Made by a program: the position numbers and the translations under genes. Under the pieces are notes generated by a model. That model saw nothing but the letters and a program-made list of their open reading frames with translations, ran no database searches and was not told the origin of the DNA. A stretch of 55,920 nt of DNA, taken from contig NBIV01000375.1 in the NCBI GenBank assembly GCA_003194525.1, forward strand, positions 1 through 55,920, read 5' to 3'. Position 1 is the first letter of the stretch, and each line of letters begins with the position of its first letter. This document shows positions 28,149 to 39,100 of this stretch, piece by piece. This stretch comes from Gracilariopsis chorda (lineage: Eukaryota > Rhodophyta > Florideophyceae > Gracilariales > Gracilariaceae).

Positions 28149-31100
28149 AGACGGAGCAGGGGGAGTAATAGTAGGATATCCCGCATGGCGGGTGTAATGC
28201 GTGCCGAAGGGGCGGTAGTGTTAGGAGTAGAGAAAGGTCCGTTTGGACCTGAACGATCCAGCCGAGCCGGGGGTTCCGACAAAGTCGGTAAATCTGAGAG
28301 GCCCCAAGTAGGGTGTGGTAGAGTAGTCGGTCTATTTAGTCCCGGGGTTTCCGGCGTTGCTGAGTCCGTAGAGACGGGTTTCCCTGTTTCCTGGACAACC
28401 TCAGACGAGGAAGGAGAGGCAGAAACAACACGATCGCGGGAAATCCGCTCGCGTGCCTTGCCCATTTCCACTACGACAGTATCGGAGTTAACGGATACCA
28501 CTTTAAACGGTCCATCCGCCACAGGCGAAAGCTTGTGACGCTTCTCCCGTTCCGGGTTATAATATGCCTTACGTATAAAGACGTAGGTATTAGCCCGTAT
28601 GCGGGGAGCATTATCTCGTAAGCAAGCGTCGAAATCCCGCTTGTACGCGGCTTGCGCGCGTTCCATACACTTCCACGCTGCGGGGACCAGTTTAGTAAGC
28701 CATTTCTTCCATTCCTGGCGGTAGCAACCCACAGATGGGAAATTGTCCAAGGTGGCTTGGGATTCTAACGCCACAGGCGGGGTGAACGAGATAGAACCAA
28801 TTCGAACCGTGACACTCCAGTAGTCCGGTGAACGTGTGTATTCTATGCAAATGTTAAAGCATCTGCATACAAGTCCCAAGCTTTGGGGTGATCAGCAACG
28901 TAGGAACCGAGAGAGGCCAACAAAGTCTGGTTGAACCGTTCGACTTTCCCATTGTACTGGGGATGGCAGGTAGTCGTGAACAAGTTCTTCACGTCCAGGA
29001 TGCGACAAACATCCTGGAAGAACTTGGACGCGAACTGCCGTCCGTTATCGGAGAGCACCTCCACAAGAGGACCGTAGACAAAAATCCAGTGCGTTACCAG
29101 AGCCTGGGCCACGGTGAAAGCAGGTATCCTCCGAAGAGGGACAGTCCGAACAAGCTTTGAAAAGCGATCGGTGATCACAAGTAAGAACTTGTTGCCTCTC
29201 TTTGTAGTGAGGAAGGGTCCGAGAATATCGATTGACATAAACTCGAGTGGTGCCCTAGCAGGGAATAACGTCATTTTCTTCGCATTCCTGCTGAGCTTCA
29301 CCCAGTTCTTCGAGCATTCGGTACAAAACCGCACAGTTGCGTAGCAATCAACCGCCATGGCGGGCCAGTAAAAAGCCCTTCGCAGGGTGAGGTAGAGCTT
29401 CCTCCCACCTACGTGGCCACCGAGCTTCGCATAGTGCGAGAGATGTAACACCCGCAACTGCAGGGAATGAGGTACCACAATTTGTGGGCGAGCTTCGACC
29501 AACCCAACGAGGTAGCCTTTATCGTTCACCTCGAACGGGAAGTCTTCGCAAACGTTTAAACGAGCACGAATCCTCATACAGAAGGGGTCACCGAATTGTT
29601 CTCGGATCAATTCCTCCGGTGAAACCGGTACAAAACTTCCCAGTAAGTGGTTCTCAGGGATCTCGCGGGATGCGAGTAAGTTGTCAAAGCCAGCATCTTC
29701 ATCCCAGTCTTCTAGCCATTCCTCAAACTTCCACTCCGGGTCATCCGGTTCTTCAGCCATGAAGCATGGAATGCCGTCATCCTCCGTTGGAAGTGCTTCC
29801 CCATTTGTGGGTAAACGCGACAAAACGTCGGCCTGGGTGTTGAGGTTGAGCCCTTCCTTTTTATATATGACTTGGAAGTCATATTCCACAAGGCGGAGTC
29901 TCCAGCGCATAAGGCGTCCCGAGGGATCGGATATGTTCATTAACCACCTCAACGAGGAATGATCAGTCTATACGGTAAACTGAACTCCCATAAGATAGGG
30001 GCATAGGGTGGAAAGCGCCCACACGACGGCGAGACACTCTTTCTCCGACACAGAGTAATTCCCCTCGTGGACATTGAGCGAGCGTTACCAATAACCAATT
30101 GGCCTTCGGTCCCCCTCTGGGGTGGTTTGGAAAAGAGCAAAATCCACTTAATAGTCGCTCGACTCCGTGTCCACGGACTACGGGAGTCCCAGTTTGGGTA
30201 AAGATAAGATAGGTGCTGACGTCACAGCCTCCTTTAAGGAGTTAAACGCTCCCGATTGCTCGGGCGTGAAATGTCCCAATTGTGGGAATTTCATTTGCGT
30301 AACAACGCGTTCAACGGTGCCACGATATCCGAAGAGTTCGGGAAAAACCGTCGGTAGATTTTGACCAGCCCTAAAAAAGAGCGGAGTTCCGTGTGAGTGC
30401 GGGGTTCCTTAGCCCCAACGAGGGACTTGACTCGAGCCTTCTCGATCATTAACCGTCCCGGACGGATGATCTGTCCCAGACACTTGACAGTATTTATGAA
30501 GAACTCGCGCTTCCTCAACTTGGGGTTAATTCCCGCATCGCGGAGCACGGTCAGAACGTCCCTGACATGGGTGAGATGGTCGTCCAAATTATTGGAGAAG
30601 ATGATAATATCATCCAGGTAGAACAGGCAGCTCCGCCACTTGAAGCGGTTCAATAGAATATCTATTGCACGCTGAAAGGTGGCGGGAGCGTTGGTCAAAC
30701 CAAACGGCATCCGCTTGAAGCGGTACGATCCTGCGTGGCAGGTGAACGCGGTCTTATCGCGATCCTCCTGTCTAACAGGGACCTGCCAATAACCCCAATT
30801 GGCGTCCAAAGCCGTGGACACGGTAGCGTCTCCAAGGGAGTCGATGCACTCGTCCATACGAGGGATGGGATATGTGTCCCTAACAGTCACGGCATTGAGC
30901 CGGCGATAGTCGACACAGAACCTCCAGGTTCCGTCGGCATTCAAAACCAGTACAACTGGGGATGCCCAGGGTGATTGAGCGGGCTCCATCACACCTGCGC
31001 GGAGCATTTTGTCCACTTGGGACTGCTACTCTCCTGAGCGTTCGGTCTTGCCCTGTAAGGGGGTTGTGCCATCGGACGTGCACCCGGTAACAGATCTATC

Positions 31101-32120
31101 CGGTGTTCCGTAGCATTAATCTTGCCGAGCGAGCGATCCCACATCTTGATAATTTCCCGTAGCATTGCACGGAGTTTGTCGCGGTGTGACTCCGGCAGAT
31201 GGCCGAGGTCTATATCTTCGAATGCCTTTATGGGGTCCACTCGCTCAGAATGCGCTGTAACATTGTCCTGTGGTACAGGTGTGGCCGTCAGTTCCGAGTT
31301 ATTCAGGGTGTCCTACGTTAAAACAACGGTTTCCTCTCTTTCCTTTGACGATAGTTCGTCAGTGGTGGGGGTGGCTTCCTGAGAAGAGGCGGCAATTCCG
31401 AGAACATCGGCGGTCGTCATCTTCGCCGGGAGCATCCCAAGGGGGTGTGGAGTGACGCTTCCAATTACTTGGTTCTTTACTAGACACTGGAGGCGTTGGC
31501 CAAGATTGGCAACGAGTATCCGGAAAGGAGCATCCGGGGTAACGTGAACAATTCCGTTCGCCAGCAAGAGCTGGTATTTCTCGTATAACGAGGACAGAGG
31601 TTGAATAACCCGAAGACCGTGTTGACGGCAATTGACTTGCACGCAGACTTGGGACTCAGGCGGTATAGAAACCAAGTCTGCAACTCGAAGTTTGGTGGAA
31701 TCGCGAGACGCGGGAGGTGGTTCCTGCGCAGCAGGTAGTGGGACTTGCTTCTACGAAGCACGCTTCAGCGAGCGACAGACGATCGGGAGTGACGATCCGT
31801 CGTCGAGTTCCACACGCCTAAGGCGGGGCCTGATTGCGTCGACAAATCTGTCGCAGTAATCACATCCCAGTATGACTGGAGCGGCCAATGACCGACAAAC
31901 AATAAAGTCGAGCTTCACCACAGAGGTGCCCAACCGCACGACTAAGTCGACGATACCCACCGTTTTGAACGGATTGTTGTTCGCATCTGCGACGTCAGGA
32001 ACCGTTTCGGAACGGATACGAGACCGCATCTGCGGGGTAGCAATGATTCTACGATGAAGTTGGGGCCTGCCCCTGTGTCCAGGACTGTTAGAAATCTCAC
32101 CATAAAATGGGTATCAAGGC
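28149..32120 (-). pseudogene. pol: Pol of element B, main part (PR to IN), decayed
   Basis: Protease resumes at 32120 with TVLDTGAGPN (DTG kept), then shifts. A stop at about 31313 precedes the RT N-terminal region. RT is open at 31016-30291, with WRFCVDYRRLN, FGLTNAPATFQRAI and FYLDDIIIFS. The RNase H start is shifted. The frame 29952-28843 carries the RNase H end and most of IN: HLSHYAKLGGHVGG, CTEC, SIDILGP, LSDNGRQF and KVERFNQTLL, so the IN triad is present. The IN C-terminal domain (RHKLSPVADGPFKV) is in the frame 28879-28088. Catalytic residues survive, but at least five frame changes or stops separate the parts. The element cannot make an active Pol. Confidence 0.88.
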
Positions 32121-32125
32121 CAAGG
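32121..32125. repeat. Target-site duplication of element C (left)
   Basis: CAAGG before the 5' LTR of C is repeated at 43585-43589 after the 3' LTR. It lies in the protease coding region of B. Confidence 0.95.
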
Positions 32126-33038
32126 TGTAGTGCAATACATTCCCGCGTACGGGCGATGGTGAAACTCATATCTGAGGTGTACTCGGTGCGAGCGATGAAG
32201 CGGGATGCATGAATTTTAGCCCCCGTTTACCGGGCTAATTGGCGGTCGGGTTACCCAGGGTGGTTATGGGAACATTCATATTTTGTGGTACCTGCCTGGC
32301 AAGGGTGGTGGACACGTGGCTACAGCCCCGGCCAGGAGGCCCAAAACGGCTACTTGTTTTAGTATAGTTTAGGGGTTAATTTTACTTAGGCTAGTGCACT
32401 ACCTACTGTACTGCACTGAGCTAGTACTTGAGCGTCGGCCGCACGGCGGCGAGCTCACCAAGAAAAGTAACAAGAGTTCGGCTCTTACTCTATTCGCCAT
32501 GCGAAGTGTCTAACTCCTCGCGGAGGTACATCGCTTGCCCGATAGTTTCACCCGACTCGCACCACCGAGGAGACCGTGCTCGTCGTACCCAGTGGGTTGT
32601 GACCACTCGTGGTATTCATTGTTGTCGTGTGACCGCCCGTACAGGCCCTATCTCCGCCCCAGTTTTGGGTATTGATATTACCGACGTGTGTCGTGAGACC
32701 GTGAGACCATCCCTTCCCCTCATATCCCCTAACCGCCGCGCGGTGCGTGTTCGTGTGTGTGTATCGGCACCCCCCTCCGGGGTCTGTTCCCGCTTTCCGC
32801 ACGCCCCCGTCGGGTGGTCCCTTTCCCTCTTTTGTTCCCCTGTTCGCAGGCTACTTCCGGACCAGCCGTGGTTCCGACCCGTTCTAACCCCTAAACCTCC
32901 GAGGTACATCCAGGCTCCCGACGGAGTTACACCCGTCATACGGGACACGGAGGGCTCTACCCAGCTGGGCCTACCTCTCCAAGAGAGCAAGGCTTCGAGC
33001 TGCCTTGGGTGCTTTTCCCACACCGGGATTGCACCACA
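32126..33038 (+). repeat. 5' LTR of element C
   Basis: 913 bp, matching 42672-43584 without length change. AT-rich promoter-like sequence (TTTTAGTATAGTTTAGG) lies near 32356. Confidence 0.96.
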
Positions 33039-33040
33039 AG

Positions 33041-33058
33041 TGGTCTCCCGACCTAGAA
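33041..33058 (+). other. Primer binding site of element C
   Basis: TGGTCTCCCGACCTAGAA, identical to A and B, two bases after the LTR. Confidence 0.85.
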
Positions 33059-33196
33059 CGGGTTTGGCTTTCAAGCCGGCCTGTCGGAAGTCCGCTTCCC
33101 CTTTTCCCTTTTTTCCCTTTTATCCCTTTTTGCTCATTCGTTGAGATTCCCTAGCCGTGGGACTGGTGAAGTAAGCCGTGGACGGCTATCTGCAGT

Positions 33197-36100
33197 ATGC
33201 TGCCCACAGCTCCGAGTTCCCCCAGGAATGGTCCGCAACGGAACGCCGCAGCGGCGAGATCACGAAGGTCCGTTCCGGAACAACTACTTACCGATGCCGT
33301 CGGTCTGGAATCCCAAGGAATCCCATCGGCAACCTCGGTGCCTCGAGCCGTGACAGCTGTGGCCACTACGCCACCTCCGGTGGTCGAAACGCCGTCGGCT
33401 GTCCCCCCGAGACCCGGGTCGCCTAAGTACCATCTCCTCGAGTCGAGAATCGACATTGCCAATGTGGCCCACGCCTCCCTCTCGCAGCAAGTTACCGAGT
33501 TGGAACGGCGATGGAGTGACTCCCTGGCTCGGGATTATTCGGGAGATATTCGTCTCCTGAGAGCTGATGTGAATTCCATTCTGGAGTGTCTGGGTACTCC
33601 GGCTGCCTTCGTAGAAGGATATCGGGAGTTCGTGGAGGAAGTTAAAACCCATATGATGCGGGTAACCGGACGTATGGACACGCTGGAAGCGTTGCTCAGA
33701 GAAGACCTGAACGCTCCGAGACAAGAGGAAGTGAAGGTCATCTCAACCCAACGCCGCTCCAGTCACCTCCCCCGTCACCCTGGAAAGAGAGTTCATCGTT
33801 ATGAAGTTTCGTCAAGTTCCGACTCGGAAACAAGTTCGAGTAGCTCGCCTTCGAGATCATCGCGTGAAGGGAGAGGCCGCCGTCGCGGAGAAGAACCTAG
33901 TTCGAGGGCTACCTACACCTCCCATGGAGCCATCCGTGCGCGGGAGAAAGGTCGCCGTCATCTCGGCTTGAAGGAATTGAAACCGACGAATCCCCTTTAC
34001 AGGAAGCTGTTGTCCTATCGTTATTACCGATTGGAAGACTCTTCGGGCACTCGAAGTTCGAGAGACACCGGTCGGGTGAAGGATCTCATACGTCGTATGA
34101 ATGTGACGATGCTTAAGCAGAAGTTCTCCGGTGAAGATCCGATCCTCGTGTTGGATTTTCTGGCCCGCTTTGTGCAGGAAACAGACGTACTCGAAATGAG
34201 TGAGGCGCAGGCATACGTTGCGTTGCCCTACTTTCTTTCAGGAATGGCTGAAGATCAGTACAACTCGGTCAGGGGTTCGTCCAGGGCCTCAGAAGGAGGT
34301 GTTACGTGCTGGCCCGAGGCTGTACACTACCTGCTCAGGTCGTACGCGACGGGAACTGCAATCAGTCAAGCCATCGTGGCGGTTCGCGATACGAAACAGA
34401 AGCCTGGTGAAACGGAAACGTCGTATTCAACTCGCTTGAATAAAGCGTTTCATCGTTGTGGAAATGTGTTTACCGCTTTTGAGCGTTGCTCCATGCTGGT
34501 GGATGGTTTAGATCCTGGTATCAGGGCACTGGTGTCCCGCTACAGGGAAGAGAAGCGCAAGGCGACGTATCTGGAACTGGTCCAGTACGCACAGGCTGAG
34601 GGTGACACCCTCAGAGCGAGAGACCCGAGGCGTCGGTCGTCGAAGGCTCTCTTCGTCGAGAACGAGACTTCCTCGGCATCTCTCCCTAACCCGGGACCAC
34701 CTTCCGGATTTGCGGATAACATCCAGTATCTTGGCAGTCTTGAACAGTCGTTGGCAACCTCGGAACTGCCGTCCACGGTTACACCCCCCGTGGTAGATCC
34801 GGCCTTTTACGCAAACCCCGGTCGGGTTCCCCCAGCCCCGCTAGCCTACGCGTCGAGCGCCACAAGACACTCCCGCCCGGGATGGTCCAACCCGAAGCAA
34901 CTAGCATTCCAACCACAACACCCTCAGCACCGCGGAATGATGTCCCACGCCACCGGAACACGTTCAGCCCCGCTGATTTGCTACATTTGTTACCTTGAAG
35001 GTCATACTGCGTCGCAGTGTACCCTCCCCATTCGCGAGATGTGGAAGATCGTGGGAAATTATGAGAATCTCCCACCGGAGCATAAGGCTCGTGTCCCGAG
35101 TAATTCGTATGAAGACGCAAAGGCTGCGGTCCACAATGCTCAAGCTCGAGAAGCCTCGAAAGCCGCGAACGGTAACAACCCTAACCTTTCGGAACGGGCT
35201 CAGCCGCACCCAGCGGTCGATTCGGTCCCGAAAAAACTAATCTTGGGAGTCTCCCCCACGGGAGGGGTGTCTTCCAAGCCGAAGTTGAAGACGCCTGAGG
35301 CGCCACCGCTTCGCTCCCCTGCCAAAATCCTTACGAGGAAACTGGCTCAAGAAGACGTGAGCTCGGACCACTTAGTGGCTCTGCGTCGTCCGTGGATACG
35401 GTCCCGTAACCTCCGCATCCCGGATCGAGTTTTGGTAATGGCCAAGAGGAACTATAAAGTTTATAGTGACCTCGGTCTCTCTAACCAGTTCATGGTTCGT
35501 CAGTTATCTGTCCTGGATACAGTTGCCGCTCCGAACCTGATCAATATCGGGATTATTCCACCCGCCATGCGGAAATGCATTCGCATTGGTCCAAGTCTGG
35601 ATCTGGCAGACGCTAATAACAACCCGCTCCAGACTCTTGGAACAATTCCTCTGGTACTCAGACTAGGCACCTACGTGGTGAAGTTGGACTTCATCGTATG
35701 CGACTCTCTTGCTGCACCGGTCATCCTCGGTTGTGATTTCTGTGACCGCTTCGTGGAAGCCATCCGCCCTCGCTCCAGATCCGTGGAATTGGCCAACGGT
35801 TCGACCATCCCGATTGTACGGAAGCCCTTGCGACACGCCTCCCGTAAACGGGTACCTTTACCTGCTGCTCAGGAAGCGTCCAATGTGGATCGAGCATCTA
35901 CGAAGATTCGCGTCGCGGAACCAGTTTCGATCCCGAAGGAATCTCAGGTGTGGGTCTCAGTAACATCCAAACACCACGGGTTGCAGGTTGTTCAACCGCT
36001 CCCCTCGCTCTACGAACAGCGCCGTCTCGCATTAGCAAATGGGATCGTATCCGTCGAGCCGGACAAACCCTTTAAGGTTCTCGTTGCTAACCTCGGAACT

Positions 36101-39100
36101 ACCACTCAGTGGTTGGTTAAAAACCAGGTCCTGGGCAACATGCTTCCGCACCCGTTGGCTATCCTTCCTACAAAGATTCCGATATCCGACGTTCTCGGAA
36201 TACAAGACCCTAAGGAGGGGGAGGAGGTCCCGTTCGTTCCGTTGGATCCCGCCCGGGAAAGTTCAGATTCGACTGTCGAAGAAGCTCAGAAGAGCACGAC
36301 TTCAGCATCGGCAGATACTGCGTTAGACCCAGAACAGGCTTTGGATAAGTTGGACCTGGATCACATTAATGAATCTCATCGTGAGAAGTTTCGTGACATG
36401 CTCAGGGACTTTACCGCCATGTTGGACGGTTCCCTGGGGACGATAGGGGTAACCGAACATCGGATTGATTTGTTGCCGGATACACGGCCTATTGCACAGC
36501 ACCCGTATCGGGCAGGCCCTAAAGCAAGGGGGGAAGAGAAATCTCAGGTGGAGAAGATGCTGCGAGCTGGAGTTATCGAAACAGCACAATCCCCTTGGGC
36601 TTCTCCTGTTGTCCTTGTTCCGAAAGCCGATGGATCATGGCGTTTCTGTGTGGATTACCGCCGCCTGAATGCGGTTACTGTCAAGGACGTCTATCCGATT
36701 CCACGAATGGACGAGTACATTGACTCCCTGGGGAGCGCAACGGTGTTCACTACCCTCGATGCCAATTCGGGATACTGGCAGGTCTCTATTAGGAAAGAAG
36801 ATCGTGATAAGACCGCGTTTGTGTGCCACCAAGGACTATATCGCTTTAAGCGAATGCCGTTTGGACTAATGAATGCCCCAGCTACATTCCAAAAGGCAAT
36901 CGATATCCTCTTGGCGAGGTTCAAATGGACCAGCTGTCTGGTATACTTGGACGACATTATAGTGTTCTCCAATAACTTGGACGATCACCTGTCCCATGTC
37001 CGGGAAGTCTTGACAGTGCTCCGCAACGCGGGCATCACCCTGAAGCTGGGAAAGTGTGAGTTCTGCGCCGATTCGGTAAAATATCTGGGGCACATCATCC
37101 GCCCCGGACAGCTTTCAATCGATGAAGCAAGAGTGAAATCACTTCGAGAGGCGAAACATCCGACTAATCAAACGGAGCTTCGATCCTTCCTAGGACTTTG
37201 CAATGTATATCGCCGATTCGTCCCGAACTTCGCCGACTTGTCAGCACCGCTTAACGCACTCCTCCGGAAAGGACAACCCACCGAACTGGACGTCTTTGAC
37301 GAGGCTGAGTCGTCAGCATTCTCGTCTTTTGTCGACGCTGTAACGTCCCCGCCAGTTCTGGCCTTACCGCACCCGGACTTACCCTTCGAAGTGGATACTG
37401 ACTCAAGTGCCCACCAGGTGGGTTGTGCGTTGTTTCAAGTCACGGAAGAAGGAGAAAGACATCCGATCGGATATTGGTCACGTTCGTTGAACGTTCACGA
37501 GCGCAACTACTTGTCCGAGAAGGAGTGTCTTGCTGTTGTTTGGGCGTTGGCGACGCTTCGCCCATATCTTATGGGTAACCATTTCAAGGTTCACACCGAT
37601 CACTCGGCTCTCCGTTGGCTACTCGAAATTCGAGAACCGTCGGGCCGCCTCATGCGTTGGCGTCTCCGACTCTCGGAATTTACATTTGATGTCCTCTACA
37701 AGAAGGGATCCCTGAATACTCAGGCTGACGCCCTATCGCGCTTAGGAACATCAGCGGAAACCGAACCGGTCGACGATCTGGAAATACCATGTTTCATGGC
37801 ACAATCCTCGGAGGGAACGGAAGAAGACGACCCAGACGTGAATGGGGATGACATCTGTGACGATATTCTAGCTGCAAACCCTACGGATCCTCCGGATGAC
37901 CAGGTTGTTCCCATATCCTCTGAGGAAATGATCCGTGAACAACAGCAGGATTCTTTCTGTGCCCAGATTCGTGCCCCTCTTAACGGGGGCGCACAGATAC
38001 CCTTTGCGGTGAACGATCGAGGCTACCTAGTCAGGTTGCTGACACGGACCCCACAGATCGTTGTACCTCACACGCTGCAGCAGCGCGTCTTGCATCTATC
38101 GCATTACGCGAAGTTGGGTGCACATCCCAGCGGGAGGAAACTATACCTGACCCTTCGCAGGGACTTCTATTGGCCTGCTATGGCATTTGACTGCTATGCA
38201 GTTCGCCGCTCGTGCGTGGAATGTGCGAAGAATAATGTAAAACTTCGGAAGTACTCGAAGAAGTTAACACTATTCCCGGCACGGGCGCCACTCGAATATG
38301 TCGCTATTGATATCTTGGGCGAGCTTGTCAAAACCAAACGTGGTTACAAGTATCTTCTCGTCATTACTGACCGCTTCTCAAAGTTGGTGAGAACAGTACC
38401 GCTCAAACGGATTACCGCGGACGTGGTTGCGCGTGCGTTCGTAACCCACTGGGTCTTTACTTACGGCCCGCCGGTACATCTACTCTCCGACAACGGATCT
38501 CAATTTACCTCAAAGTTCTTTCAGGACGTATGTAGAATCTTGGGAATCAAGAATATGTTTACTACCACCTACCACCCGCAGTGTAACGGACAAGTGGAAC
38601 GATTCAATCGTACTATGCTCAACGCACTGCGCGCGTATGTCGCGGATCACCCCATGGAATGGGACTTGTACACGGACGCTATTACGTACGCGTATAACAC
38701 CCAGGTACACCGGGTCACGACCCTCGCTCCATTTGAGCTGGTCCTGTCTCGGATTCCGCCATCCATGGCTATTGAAGCGCAACCGAACGTCTCGGGGTAC
38801 CCTTCGACAAGGTTATATCGAGATTCCTGGAAGGAATGGTTGAAGAACATGGTCCCTACCGCCCGAAAGGCTATGAGAAAAGCCCAGGAGGCATACAAAC
38901 AGAACTTCGACGCGAAGATTCGTACCCCGATACCCCAGGTCTCGGAAGGGGATTCTGTCTTCCTGCGAAAGGAATATTATAATCCCGAAAAGGAGAAGCG
39001 CCACAAGTTGTCACCGATAGTGAATGGACCCTATCGGGTGGTTTCCGTCGCCGACGACACAGTCGTACTGGACATCGATAACCAGTTCGAACGCGTCTCA

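Noticed and set aside
32428..33144. 238-codon ORF in the 5' LTR of C (also 42974-43723)
   Set aside because: It spans the LTR end and PBS, is Arg/Pro-rich, and its repetition only reflects the LTR duplication.
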